DNA of 40,816 bases from positions 1-40,816 of the forward strand of contig CACWJY010000029.1 of NCBI GenBank assembly GCA_902761355.1, written 5' to 3'. The translations under genes were made by a program, and so were the position numbers. The notes under the pieces were generated by a model. The model saw only the letters and a list, made by a program, of their open reading frames with translations, had not been told where the DNA came from and made no database searches. Below, piece after piece: positions 1 to 7,847 of this stretch. Positions within the stretch are counted from its first letter, which is position 1; every line of letters starts with the position of its first letter. This DNA is from Fibrobacter succinogenes. Its GTDB lineage: Bacteria > Fibrobacterota > Fibrobacteria > Fibrobacterales > Fibrobacteraceae.

Positions 1-1
1 C

Positions 2-970
2 GAAATCAACACCAGCGAAAAGTTCGAAATCGGCCGTAACTTCAGCAACAAGCTGTGGAACGCCTGCCGCTTCCTTTACCCGCAGCTCGAACAGGCCGGT
101 GCGCTTGCCGCCGAACTCCCGATGGACAAGAGCTTGTTCGCGCTCGAAGACAAGTGGATTTTGAGCCGCCTGCAGACGACCATCAAGGACGCCACCCGCA
201 TGCTCGAAGAATACCACTTCGCCGAACTCGCCGGGTTCCTCTACCGCTTCGTGTGGGACGACGTCTGCTCCAGCTACCTTGAAATCAAGAAGGCCGTTAT
301 CAACAGCGAAACGCTCACCGCCGAAAAGAAGAACGCAATGGCTATTCTCAGCTACGTGCTGAAGAACGTGCTCGACTTGCTCCACCCGGTGATGCCGTTC
401 ATTACCGAAGAACTCAACAGCATCCTGTTCCAGGGCAGCGAAATGGTGATTAGCCGCGCATGGCCCAAGGCCGACGAATCGCTCATCGACGCGAAGATCG
501 AAGCCGCATTCGACCAGGCATTCGCCGTGGTGGAAAGCGTGCGTGGCGTGCGTGGCCGCTACAACGTGAGCCCCGCCACCAAGCTCAGCGCCGTGGTGAG
601 CGTGGACGACGCCGCGACGGAAGCCAGCGTGAAGGACTGCATGGCAATCATCACCGAACTTTCGGGTCTTTCTGACCTAAGTGTCGCCGTGAAGGCTGTG
701 AAGCCGAAGTTCAGCGCCAGCGCCGTGGTGCCCGGCGGCGAACTCTACATCCCGCTGGAAGGTATCCTCGACCCAGCTGCAGAAATCGCCCGCTTGGAAA
801 AGGAAATCGAGAAGGCCAAGGCATTCGCCGCCAGCATCGAGAAGAAGCTCTCGAACCAGAAGTTCGTCAGCGGCGCCCCCGAAGCAGTCGTCAATGCTGA
901 AAGAACCAAGCTCGCAACGCAGAGAGAAATTATTGCAAAGGATGAAGCAGCCCTTAAGGACTTGCAATAA
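2..970 (+). CDS. valS: valyl-tRNA synthetase, C-terminal part (5' end outside window)
   Basis: Valine-tRNA ligase charges tRNA-Val in the cytoplasm. The frame is open from the window edge and yields about 322 residues. It starts with the class I anticodon-binding helical region (motif FEIGRNF then NKLWNACRF, then WILSRL) and ends with the ValS tRNA-binding coiled coil (LEKEIEKAKAF, then NQKFVSGAP and VVNAERTKL), which is the normal C-terminus of the family. The catalytic core with HIGH and KMSKS lies upstream of the window. The last 14 codons and the bases after the stop reappear, diverged, 141 bp downstream (see 1070-1127), so the 3' end is duplicated. The rho-independent terminator stands behind the second copy, not behind this stop. 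Confidence 0.95.
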   Translation, partial: EINTSEKFEIGRNFSNKLWNACRFLYPQLEQAGALAAELPMDKSLFALEDKWILSRLQTTIKDATRMLEEYHFAELAGFLYRFVWDDVCSSYLEIKKAVINSETLTAEKKNAMAILSYVLKNVLDLLHPVMPFITEELNSILFQGSEMVISRAWPKADESLIDAKIEAAFDQAFAVVESVRGVRGRYNVSPATKLSAVVSVDDAATEASVKDCMAIITELSGLSDLSVAVKAVKPKFSASAVVPGGELYIPLEGILDPAAEIARLEKEIEKAKAFAASIEKKLSNQKFVSGAPEAVVNAERTKLATQREIIAKDEAALKDLQ

Positions 971-986
971 TTTCTCGACAAGACAA

Positions 987-1069
987 ATGCGTAGGGCGAG
1001 AGTCGCAGCCATGCTTGCATGGATATGACCGAGCCCAGCATTTGGTACTTGAGCGTAGCGAAAGTACAC
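987..1069 (+). repeat. hairpin repeat unit between two valS 3' ends
   Basis: This 83-bp insert separates the valS stop from the second valS 3' end. It contains a GC-rich start (GTAGGGCGAG), a perfect hairpin CCATGC-TT-GCATGG at 1009-1022, the block CCGAGCC, and a second stem GTACTT/AAGTAC at 1045-1067. The same order of blocks (GGCGAG, hairpin, AT..CCGAGCC, hairpin) occurs in the tandem 79-bp units behind the M23 peptidase gene at 40080-40243, with different paired bases, so the two are members of one family. No coding potential is seen. Confidence 0.7.
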
Positions 1070-1127
1070 ATCATTGCCAAGAATGAAGCAGCTCTTAAAG
1101 AACTTAAGTAAGTTCGCGACAATCCAA
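1070..1127 (+). pseudogene. displaced second copy of the valS 3' end
   Basis: In the same frame as valS (offset 141 bp) the sequence again encodes IIAKNEAALKELK and a TAA stop; the genuine valS end is IIAKDEAALKDLQ. Of 58 aligned bases, counted by eye, about 44 match. Most coding differences are synonymous or conservative (att/atc, gca/gcc, gcc/gct, aag/aaa, gac/gaa), which is the pattern of a sequence that diverged while translated. There is no start codon or upstream domain, so it is a remnant. The valS terminator follows it directly, suggesting that this is the older 3' end and that the proximal one arrived with the inserted unit. Confidence 0.75.
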
Positions 1128-1131
1128 TTTT

Positions 1132-1165
1132 AAAGAGGTGTCCCACACGGGCACCTCTTTTTTTC
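1132..1165 (+). terminator. rho-independent terminator behind valS
   Basis: Stem AAAGAGGTG (1132-1140) pairs with CACCTCTTT (1152-1160) with an inner CCC/GGG extension around an ACAC loop, followed by a T run. It ends valS transcription after the displaced 3' end copy. Confidence 0.85.
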
Positions 1166-1261
1166 ATTTTTCGTTGACTCAAATCACTCGTTTTTGCTAG
1201 GCTCGAAAACGGCTCTCTTTTTTTACTATTTTCTGGAGATGGACTAAAAGGAGAAAAGAGT

Positions 1262-2149
1262 ATGAATTTCACAAAAATTCTATTTGCGGGAGCATTTTGC
1301 GCAGGCGCCTTAGCCACAAGCTTACAGGCGGCGGAATGCAGCTACGAGCCCCCCGTCAGGGAATCAGGAAGCACCGGAGCTTATTTTGGATACCCAGCAG
1401 TATCTCTCTATCTATTCGAGGGCAGCTACCTGGACCTCTCCAAGATGGATCAGCGCGAACCCACTGTAAAGAACGTTTCCGGCACCGACACGGTATGGAT
1501 GTACAGATCCGAGCTGGACTCCACCATGATCGTAATCGCCTCCGAGAAGGTGGTCAAGGTGGCGCGCGTCGCCTATTCCGACAACCAAGACGACTTCGTC
1601 GATTCGCTCTTCAGCGTGCATCACGATGCCGTATTCAAAGACGAGTTCGCACGGTTGCAAAAGGCGGGCGTTTTCAAGGGAACAGCCGAACAAGCGGACT
1701 CCCTGGTGAACCATGTTTTTGAACTCTGCGGTAGATACTATTGGAAAGAAGGGGGCTACTCCGGCTGCGAATTCAATCCGCCAGAATTAAGACGGAGAAA
1801 CGGCGGTAAGGATATCGACAAGGCTGATGTACCGCTAGCAAGCTCGGCTGTGGCCGGAATACACGCCTTCCTTCTCGACACACTGAACTTCTGCCCAGAT
1901 TACAGGTTCGCGACAGACACTATTACAACCACAATCCCGGGACTCTCGCGGGCAAGGTTCAGTTTCACGAAACTCAGCCAGAATCGCTACCAGATTGCAG
2001 GCGCCAAGCCCAACGCCCCGTACAAGGCTTTCAGCCTGAACGGCCAACTGATAGAAAGCGGTCTTTTGAATGGCGGCGTGTTTACAGCAAAAAAATTGCC
2101 CGTCATCCTGATGTTGAACGACGGGCGAAGCCTTTATCTGAAGGATTAA
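1262..2149 (+). CDS. secreted protein of unknown function with a sorting-type C-terminus
   Basis: A 295-residue protein I do not recognise. The start is fixed by AAAAGGAG a few bases upstream of ATG and by a clear signal peptide (about residues 1-23, ending SLQAA before ECSYEPP). The mature part has four cysteines (ECSY, ELCGRY, SGCEF, NFCPDY), possibly two disulfides. The last 60 residues read as a small beta domain (YQIAGAKPNAPYKAFSLNG, then ILMLNDGRSLYLKD) resembling the C-terminal domain of the neighbouring pectate lyase and of exported proteins with type IX-like sorting tails; this is similarity by eye. The stop abuts the stop of the convergent pectate lyase gene with no gap. Confidence 0.75.
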   Translation: MNFTKILFAGAFCAGALATSLQAAECSYEPPVRESGSTGAYFGYPAVSLYLFEGSYLDLSKMDQREPTVKNVSGTDTVWMYRSELDSTMIVIASEKVVKVARVAYSDNQDDFVDSLFSVHHDAVFKDEFARLQKAGVFKGTAEQADSLVNHVFELCGRYYWKEGGYSGCEFNPPELRRRNGGKDIDKADVPLASSAVAGIHAFLLDTLNFCPDYRFATDTITTTIPGLSRARFSFTKLSQNRYQIAGAKPNAPYKAFSLNGQLIESGLLNGGVFTAKKLPVILMLNDGRSLYLKD

Positions 2150-3886
2150 TTACCGCACAGATACGCGACGCAATTCATTACCGATGCGTAAGAGGTATGA
2201 ACCGGCGCGAGGCACCGCGATAGAAATCGCGTTACCCGAGGGCTGAACTTTCGCAATGAGCTTACCTTGAGCGTCAAGAAGGTACGCTGCATGAGTCGCG
2301 CCCTGCACCGATACCGTTCTACCTTCGATAGAAACATTGAAGTGCGGCGCGTGAGAAATTTCCAAAGCAGTCGTACTTGTTTCAGAAGAGCTGGATTCCG
2401 GCACACTCGAGCTAGAGACGATTTCACTTGAACTAGATTCAGGAGCAGAACCCGTACCAGTAACCGTAATCGTTCCGCTCTTGGAGGCGTTCTTCGTAGC
2501 GCCCGTCGTAGTAACAGTGAACTTGTATGCACCCGGCGCTGCTGTAGCAGAAACCGTCCCCGAAACATAGAAGTCAGAACCCTTGAGTGTACCCGACACT
2601 CCATCCGGAAGGCCCGTCACCGTGGCGCCCGTAGCACCTGCAACAGTGAAGTAGAATTCTGCAATAGATTCGCCAGCGGCAACCGTCTGCGTCGTGCTGC
2701 CCGAGCCGTGCTTGGTGAGGCTAGCCTCGCCAGCGACAGGCGTCTGCGACGAGCTGGACTTGGCAGAAGAACTCGATGCAGGCACAACGCTGCTGCTGGA
2801 CTTCGCCGAAGAACTCGAGGCCACGCTGGAGCTAGACTTTGCGCTGCTGGAACTTGCCGGAGTCACCGTGCCCGATGCACCCGGATCCGGGAGTGTAGCA
2901 CCTGCATACAGCTTAATGGAATCGCGCAGGGCATACGCCTTCGCCTGCGTGCTTACGTCGGTGAGGCTCATGGAATAGCTCGGCTTGAACGCCGTGCCCG
3001 TACCGGCCTGCGGTTTCTTCACGTTTTCTTCGTAATTTTCGATCATCTGCGCCGCCGTGATGGCACCGTCGCTCGTGTAGAGGTCAAGCGCCTTCTGCAC
3101 GCCAATGAATACATTCCTTTCGATGCGGATGTCCGCCTCGATGGCCGCACGCACGCAATAGCTCGCATTTTTGCTGTCGAAGAGGTTGTTCGCCACATGC
3201 ACCTTGCCAAAACGCACGCGCGGCATGCGTTCCACCACGCCGTCAGCCCACCACGTATGGTGAATCGTCACATTCAGGTGTCCGCGGTCGCTCGTCTTTG
3301 TCTTACTGTTGCCAATCAGGTTGCTGAACTGGTGCCCGGTCGATGCCGAGGTGTAGCTGAACTTGGTCCACGAAATCGTCACGTAGTCCGAGGCGTTGGT
3401 GATGTCCAAATTGCCGTCGTGACCGTCGTAGACATCCACGTGGTCAATCCACACGTTCTTCGATTCGTGATTCACCTGGAGGCAATCTTCGTCATCGTCA
3501 TCGTGTGCGCCCACGCCCTTGAATTTCAGGTTGCGGATGATGACGTTCTTCGAGCCGCTCAGCTTCATGGCACTGCCCGAAGTAGGCTGCGCGATAATGG
3601 CGCCCTGGTAACCGTAAATCGTCACGTTGCTACCGACTTCCACTGGACCCATGTATGTACCCGGCTTCACGTAAATAATCTTGTTGCCCGCCTTGGCGTA
3701 GCTCTTGAGGTCGTTCACGTTGTCGACCGTGACCTCGGAGTAGCCCTTGCCGCCCGTAGTGCCGCCATTCTGCGTGGCAAAACCCGCCATCGGAAAATCC
3801 GGCGAAGTGACTGCAAAAGCAGAAGTCGCGACCGTCACCGTGAGCAAAACGGCTAAATTTTTTAATGAAACCAACTTGTTTCCCAT
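2150..3886 (-). CDS. modular secreted pectate lyase (PL1 family)
   Basis: Cleaves polygalacturonate by beta-elimination outside the cell. The chosen start (MGNKLVSLKN) has AAGGA eight bases upstream and gives a signal peptide ending TSAFA; an ATG 26 codons further up is less likely. Order: signal peptide 1-25; right-handed beta-helix catalytic domain to about 345 with WIDH (about 145), the Ca-binding type stretch DGNLDITNASDYVTISW (157-173) and MPRVRFGKVHVANN (about 221-234) holding the catalytic-type Arg of pectate lyases; Ser-rich linkers (about 360-405); an Ig-like domain (about 410-500); a second Ser linker; and a C-terminal beta domain (535-578) ending YLLRIGNELRRVSVR, typical of sorting domains in Fibrobacter and Bacteroidetes. 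Pectin degradation fits a plant-fibre degrader. Confidence 0.9.
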   Translation of the reverse strand: MGNKLVSLKNLAVLLTVTVATSAFAVTSPDFPMAGFATQNGGTTGGKGYSEVTVDNVNDLKSYAKAGNKIIYVKPGTYMGPVEVGSNVTIYGYQGAIIAQPTSGSAMKLSGSKNVIIRNLKFKGVGAHDDDDEDCLQVNHESKNVWIDHVDVYDGHDGNLDITNASDYVTISWTKFSYTSASTGHQFSNLIGNSKTKTSDRGHLNVTIHHTWWADGVVERMPRVRFGKVHVANNLFDSKNASYCVRAAIEADIRIERNVFIGVQKALDLYTSDGAITAAQMIENYEENVKKPQAGTGTAFKPSYSMSLTDVSTQAKAYALRDSIKLYAGATLPDPGASGTVTPASSSSAKSSSSVASSSSAKSSSSVVPASSSSAKSSSSQTPVAGEASLTKHGSGSTTQTVAAGESIAEFYFTVAGATGATVTGLPDGVSGTLKGSDFYVSGTVSATAAPGAYKFTVTTTGATKNASKSGTITVTGTGSAPESSSSEIVSSSSVPESSSSETSTTALEISHAPHFNVSIEGRTVSVQGATHAAYLLDAQGKLIAKVQPSGNAISIAVPRAGSYLLRIGNELRRVSVR

Positions 3887-3964
3887 AACATCCATCCTTT
3901 TTTTGTGAGAACCCGGTGTGTCGAACATATTTTCGCCGCACATTGTTCTCAATTTCTTTCTCAA

Positions 3965-3991
3965 ATTATATTATTTAAAAGCAAAAGTCAA
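3965..3991 (-). promoter_or_regulatory. candidate promoter of the pectate lyase gene
   Basis: On the minus strand TTGACT (3986-3991) and TATAAT (3965-3970) are separated by 15 bp, in an AT-rich stretch. The spacer is short and the 5' leader would be about 75 bases, so this is a candidate only. Confidence 0.4.
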
Positions 3992-4105
3992 TAGCAATAC
4001 GTTAATTTTATGTTCTCAAAATATAATTTTACAAACACAATTCAAAAATAAAAGACGAACGACCAGCCCCTTAAGTAATTTCTTAATTTTTTTGAGGCAT
4101 TCCCC

Positions 4106-4134
4106 TTGACACATTCAATTTAAATAGCTATAAT
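4106..4134 (+). promoter_or_regulatory. consensus promoter of tRNA-Gly
   Basis: TTGACA (4106-4111), 17-bp spacer, TATAAT (4129-4134). Both hexamers are perfect for the housekeeping sigma factor and the tRNA begins 12 bases after the -10. Confidence 0.85.
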
Positions 4135-4145
4135 TGGCCTACCCC

Positions 4146-4218
<73 letters not shown>

Positions 4219-4230
4219 CGAATACAAAGG

Positions 4231-4259
4231 AAACCTAGCTAACAGCTAGGTTTTTTTTG
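4231..4259 (+). terminator. terminator of tRNA-Gly
   Basis: AACCTAGCT (4232-4240), loop AAC, AGCTAGGTT (4244-4252), then a run of eight Ts overlapping the stem end. Confidence 0.88.
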
Positions 4260-4272
4260 TATTTGAAAGATA

Positions 4273-4433
4273 ATGGGTCGGACCCGAGACCCCTTGGGGG
4301 AGAGGGTGCGACCAAATTCTTTTGTGGGCGCAAGCCCGTGAAATGAATTTGGAGCTTAACACGAATGAAATGAGTGTTGAGCCCGAAGGGCCAATGACTA
4401 GCCTGGACAAAGTCCAGGAAACTAGGAATTGGC
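4273..4433 (+). repeat. array of abutting hairpins behind tRNA-Gly
   Basis: Five palindromes stand almost end to end: GGTCG...CGACC with inner ACCC/GGGT and CCCC-TT-GGGG (about 4274-4311); CCAAATTC...GAATTTGG enclosing GGGC-GCAA-GCCC (about 4311-4352); GCTTAACAC...GTGTTGAGC (about 4354-4382); GCCC-GAA-GGGC (4381-4391); and CCAAT...ATTGG enclosing CCTGGAC-AAA-GTCCAGG (about 4391-4432). There is no ORF with coding character. The array is bounded on the left by the tRNA and its terminator and on the right by a repeat of the tRNA 3' end. Confidence 0.75.
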
Positions 4434-4435
4434 AA

Positions 4436-4450
4436 TCCCTTTTCCCGCTC
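4436..4450 (+). repeat. displaced copy of the tRNA-Gly 3' end
   Basis: Fifteen bases (TCCCTTTTCCCGCTC) identical to 4205-4219, i.e. the last T-loop base, T-stem 3' strand, acceptor 3' strand and following bases. Such a segment is the usual core (att) site for tRNA-targeting integrases, but only 230 bp separate the copies and no integrase is present. Confidence 0.75.
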
Positions 4451-4456
4451 TACACC

Positions 4457-5101
4457 CTACAAACTCACAAACTTGCGCATTCCAAGAAGAGACGCGGCAA
4501 CACAAACAATCACCGAGCCTATCAGAAACAGAACTGGAATAAACACCCCTTGCAGAAAATATTCATACCCCATCTGAACCAACAGCAGCAACGGGACAAT
4601 AAAGAACAAGGTAATATGCGTTGCGGCACGAACCGTTTTCATCTTTAACGAAACCAACAACGAGAAGGCATTCGTCAAAAGTACTGCAGAAAGCCCTCCC
4701 AAAACAGAGGCTAACGCCTCAGTCGTTGAAATTTCGGGATGAGAAAACCAATACGCGAATTGCACCAGCATTGCAAATACAATCGGGAACGGGAGTATCG
4801 CCAACAATTTTCCCCAGAACAAGGTAGAAGCCTTAACCGGCAAAAGCTGCAGAAGTTCCAAAGAATTCCGCTCCCGTTCGCCAGCAAAACTGTCCGCCGC
4901 CAAAGGGGCACCCATCGGAGCCATAAGGCACCCCAGCAAAAGCATCATATAGCCTTGCATCCCGTTCATAATGCCAGCGCCATAACGCGAAACAGCAATA
5001 AACTGACTCAGCGCTAGAATAACAGGAGGAATAACAAAAGGAATCCAAAAACGAGGTTCCCTAAAAAAAATCCTGAGTTCGTGACGTAAAATATGAAACA
5101 T
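4457..5101 (-). CDS. ABC-2 type transporter permease
   Basis: A 214-residue integral membrane protein with about six hydrophobic segments. The cytoplasmic motif DSFAGERERNSLELLQLLPV followed by GKLLA is the signature of ABC-2/NatB-type permeases that work with a separate ATPase to export lipids, polysaccharides, drugs or ions. No ATP-binding gene is next to it, so the partner and substrate are unknown. It starts 15 bp behind the stop of the aminotransferase gene on the same strand and is probably co-transcribed with it. The family is often 230-400 residues, so this is a short member. Confidence 0.82.
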   Translation of the reverse strand: MFHILRHELRIFFREPRFWIPFVIPPVILALSQFIAVSRYGAGIMNGMQGYMMLLLGCLMAPMGAPLAADSFAGERERNSLELLQLLPVKASTLFWGKLLAILPFPIVFAMLVQFAYWFSHPEISTTEALASVLGGLSAVLLTNAFSLLVSLKMKTVRAATHITLFFIVPLLLLVQMGYEYFLQGVFIPVLFLIGSVIVCVAASLLGMRKFVSL

Positions 5102-5116
5102 AATTTGGTTTCCCTA

Positions 5117-6370
5117 TTATCGACTCAAGTTTACCATTCGGCAAACCGCGTCCTTAAACAGCTGCGGTTCTTGCAACAAACTAATTACCACCCAACCATC
5201 TTCGTCAAAATCAAAGAAGAATCCCGGCTGCACAAGCACATGCTTTTCGCGAAGCAGACGAAGCGTCATTTCTTCATCATCTTCGCCGAGACGCACAACC
5301 GCATACCACCCCCCAAGAACCTCGGGGCAGTATTTAGAGGGAAACGCCTCACGAAGAGTATTCCAATTTTGCAACAAACGCTCCTTAACACCAGATTCGT
5401 AAGCAGCCGCCTTGGGCAACAGAGAAACACCCAAGGCCTGTGCCGGAGCAGACACACTCAAATACGCATCTTCTACAAATTCCAGTGCCGCACGAATTTC
5501 TTCGAACTTTTCTCGCGGAGCATAGAAAGCCATCCAGCCGAGCTTGAGCTGCGGCGAACCGACCGCCTTGCTTAAGCCGTTCAGCCAGAATATCGGGCAG
5601 CGGGGGCCCTCTTCGGGAAGATTGATTAAATCATTTTCACCCGCATCCCAAAGCTGCTCACCCTTCAATACATATTCCCAACTACGGAGACGTTTATCCG
5701 AAAAACCATAATCACCAAAAACTTCATCAACCACTAAAATCAAGTTATTGTCTTCACAAAAACGAACAGCGGCATCCCACTCCTCTCGCGAAACGCAATG
5801 GCCCGTTGGGTTGTGAGGCGAAACAAGCAACAGAATTTTAGCCTTTTCCGGGGCTGCAAGAAGACTGTCGGTATCCAGGACAAAACGGAATTCCGAAGTC
5901 CGCTTATTGCGGGAAAGTTTCAAAAAATACGGAGAACATTCCAGGTGTTCCAGCTGCGCCAGCGTATCCAAAAGAGGATACCCCGGCATCGGGGTCAAAA
6001 TGACATCGCCCGGATCGCAAAAAGTCTTGAACAATACCGAGTAGGCTTCACTCGTACTCGCTGTCAAAATAATCTGCCCCGCAGTAAAGCATCCGCCACG
6101 TTCACGGTAATACTCTACCACAGCCTCTCGCGCGGACCGCCACCCTGCCGCGTCAGGATTCCATAAGCCAAAAGCATCTCTACCATCATCAATCGCGGCA
6201 CTCAATTCCACCGGCAACCCAGCCTTCACCGGACTACTCACGGTCATATCGATAAACGGGAGGCCGTCCGAACAAGCTTTTTTTTGGATTTCAGCCTTTG
6301 TACGCTCCAATTCAGCAAAAAAAGGAGACGAAGATAAATCTTTAGGAAGGCGCGATGACAACATTGACAT
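5117..6370 (-). CDS. PLP-dependent class I/II aminotransferase
   Basis: Fold-type I aminotransferase of 417 residues from the chosen start MSMLSSRLPKD; longer in-frame starts would run into the promoter region and start of divergent purC. Visible hallmarks: ASTSEAYSVLF near the cofactor phosphate, PGYPLLD, the substrate/cofactor motif SPHNPTGH, VDEVFGDYGF with the Asp that pairs with the pyridine nitrogen, and GLSKAVGSPQLKLGW with the Schiff-base Lys. In the last motif the usual Arg of the SK...R.GW pattern is a Lys. The amino-acid substrate cannot be told from sequence; Asp/Ala/aromatic types share these motifs. It is followed closely by an ABC permease gene. Confidence 0.85.
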   Translation of the reverse strand: MSMLSSRLPKDLSSSPFFAELERTKAEIQKKACSDGLPFIDMTVSSPVKAGLPVELSAAIDDGRDAFGLWNPDAAGWRSAREAVVEYYRERGGCFTAGQIILTASTSEAYSVLFKTFCDPGDVILTPMPGYPLLDTLAQLEHLECSPYFLKLSRNKRTSEFRFVLDTDSLLAAPEKAKILLLVSPHNPTGHCVSREEWDAAVRFCEDNNLILVVDEVFGDYGFSDKRLRSWEYVLKGEQLWDAGENDLINLPEEGPRCPIFWLNGLSKAVGSPQLKLGWMAFYAPREKFEEIRAALEFVEDAYLSVSAPAQALGVSLLPKAAAYESGVKERLLQNWNTLREAFPSKYCPEVLGGWYAVVRLGEDDEEMTLRLLREKHVLVQPGFFFDFDEDGWVVISLLQEPQLFKDAVCRMVNLSR

Positions 6371-6421
6371 TCTGAATTCGATTGGTAAAATTAGAGGGGG
6401 CATTGTAAAGATAAAATTTTC

Positions 6422-6429
6422 TATATTTG
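6422..6429 (+). promoter_or_regulatory. candidate -10 element of purC
   Basis: TATATTTG stands 8 bases before the purC ATG. The same octamer forms the -10 of tRNA-Ala in this window. No convincing -35 is seen at 17 bp; the predicted mRNA leader would be only a few bases. Confidence 0.45.
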
Positions 6430-6437
6430 AAAGCACT

Positions 6438-7322
6438 ATGAGCTTAAAATTTGAAACCCCCATTACCGAAGTTCCGCTGTTCCATCAGGGTAAAGTACGC
6501 GACATGTACGACCTGGGCGACAGCTTCCTGATGGTCGCCAGCGACCGTCTTTCCGCTTTTGACGTGGTGCTCCCCACCCCGATTCCTGGTAAGGGCAAAA
6601 TCCTCAACCAGCTTTCGCTGTTCTGGTTCAAGCACCTCGGCATGAAGAACCACCTCATCACCGCCGACGTGAACGAATACCCGGCCGTGCTCAAGAAGCA
6701 CGCCGACTATCTCCGCGGCCGTTCCATGATCGTGAAGAAGGCCAACCGCCACTCCGTGGAATGCATCGTCCGCGGCTACATCGTTGGTTCCGGTTGGAAG
6801 GACTACCAGAAGACCGGCAAGATCTGCGGTCACGTTCTTCCCGAAGGCCTGCAGCTCTGCCAGAAGCTCGAAAAACCGCTCTACACGCCGAGCACCAAGC
6901 CCGACGTTGGCCACGACGAAAACATCAGCTTCGAACAGACCTTCGACATCGTTGGCGAAAAGGTTGCAACGACTCTCCGTGACATGTCCCTCGACATCTA
7001 CACGAAGGCTCGCGACTACGCTGCCTCCAAGGGCATCATCCTCGCTGACACCAAGTTCGAATTCGGTGAAATCGACGGCGAAACCATCCTCATCGACGAA
7101 GTGCTGACTCCGGACTCCAGCCGCTACTGGCCGGCAGACAAGTACCAGGTGGGCAAGAACCAGGAAAGCTTCGACAAGCAGTACGTCCGTGACTGGCTCG
7201 AAACTCTCGACTGGGGCAAGACCTATCCGGGTCCGGAAATTCCGCCTGAAGTCGTGAAGAACACGCTCGCCAAGTACGAAGAAATCTTCGTGCGCCTCAC
7301 CGGCAAGCAGCCCGAACTGTAA
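6438..7322 (+). CDS. purC: phosphoribosylaminoimidazole-succinocarboxamide (SAICAR) synthase
   Basis: Ligates aspartate to CAIR with ATP in de novo purine synthesis. The 294-residue protein matches the family in length (the longer, yeast/proteobacterial ADE1-like form) and begins with the conserved GKVRDMYDLGD nucleotide-binding stretch, then ASDRLSAFDVVLPTPIPGKG, VECIVRGYIVGSGWKDY, the TKPDVGHDENISFEQ loop, and LIDEVLTPDSSRYWP near the C-terminus. It is monocistronic: divergent from the aminotransferase gene and closed by a strong terminator. No purine riboswitch is visible in the very short 5' region. Confidence 0.97.
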   Translation: MSLKFETPITEVPLFHQGKVRDMYDLGDSFLMVASDRLSAFDVVLPTPIPGKGKILNQLSLFWFKHLGMKNHLITADVNEYPAVLKKHADYLRGRSMIVKKANRHSVECIVRGYIVGSGWKDYQKTGKICGHVLPEGLQLCQKLEKPLYTPSTKPDVGHDENISFEQTFDIVGEKVATTLRDMSLDIYTKARDYAASKGIILADTKFEFGEIDGETILIDEVLTPDSSRYWPADKYQVGKNQESFDKQYVRDWLETLDWGKTYPGPEIPPEVVKNTLAKYEEIFVRLTGKQPEL

Positions 7323-7340
7323 TCGTTTTTCGGATTTGAA

Positions 7341-7378
7341 AAAAAAACGGAGACTAGCGATAGTCTCCGTTTTTTTTG
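7341..7378. terminator. bidirectional terminator between purC and the small membrane protein gene
   Basis: ACGGAGACTA (7347-7356), loop GCGA, TAGTCTCCGT (7361-7370), A tract on the left and T tract on the right, so it can end transcripts from both sides. Confidence 0.92.
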
Positions 7379-7407
7379 TATTAGATTCGACAAATCTAAT
7401 AATACGC

Positions 7408-7758
7408 TTATTTTCTTTTTTGCAATATTCCCGCAAGGGCAACCGCAATAAAAATACCGGCCGGTAGCACAACAGCAATCGTCAACAGCAACAGCTTTTG
7501 AAAATCACTTAAATCCTTGAGAGAATGTTTGAAGTCCTTGAACTTAGCCACAAAACCCTTCAGGCCTGACGGTTTTTCGCCACCTTCGGCAACGGCATCT
7601 GTTTCAGCCAAATCTTCGGACCCTGCAAAAGCATCCACCTTTGGAAGCATAGCCATCAGCTTGGACACAGACTCCTTAACAGGCCCAACATATTGAGTCG
7701 CATAAGACGCCACCTTGTCGTAGCGTTTTTTAAAAGGACGCTTCAGTTGTTCAAGCAT
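7408..7758 (-). CDS. small protein with a C-terminal membrane anchor
   Basis: A 116-residue protein I do not recognise. It is basic at the N-terminus (LKRPFKKRYDK), has an acidic middle (about 45-60), and carries one hydrophobic helix near the C-terminus (LLLLTIAVVLPAGIFIAVAL, about 88-110) followed by QKRK. There is no signal peptide, so a tail-anchored topology with the N-terminal part in the cytoplasm is likely. The short size and simple composition leave function open. It is alone between two terminators. Confidence 0.65.
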   Translation of the reverse strand: MLEQLKRPFKKRYDKVASYATQYVGPVKESVSKLMAMLPKVDAFAGSEDLAETDAVAEGGEKPSGLKGFVAKFKDFKHSLKDLSDFQKLLLLTIAVVLPAGIFIAVALAGILQKRK

Positions 7759-7812
7759 AAGCCCTCCCTTGTTTATATACTTTGAATATATAAACTTTTA
7801 TTGCCATCCGAT

Positions 7813-7839
7813 AAAAAAAGCCGAGTAAAAACACTCGGC
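7813..7839 (-). terminator. terminator of leuA
   Basis: On the minus strand GCCGAGT/ACTCGGC (7820-7826 with 7833-7839) around a 6-base loop, followed by seven Ts. Confidence 0.88.
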
Positions 7840-7847
7840 AATGATTT

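Noticed and set aside
971..1111. Stop-codon readthrough or frameshift joining the two valS ends
   Set aside because: The frame after the first stop meets another TAG within a few codons and the hairpin unit has no coding character.
2708..3856. 382-codon open frame opposite the pectate lyase
   Set aside because: Shadow of the PL1 gene; Arg/His-rich composition typical of antisense reading.
3918..4109. 63-codon frame upstream of tRNA-Gly
   Set aside because: Lies in the AT-rich promoter region of the pectate lyase and has no Shine-Dalgarno or coding character.
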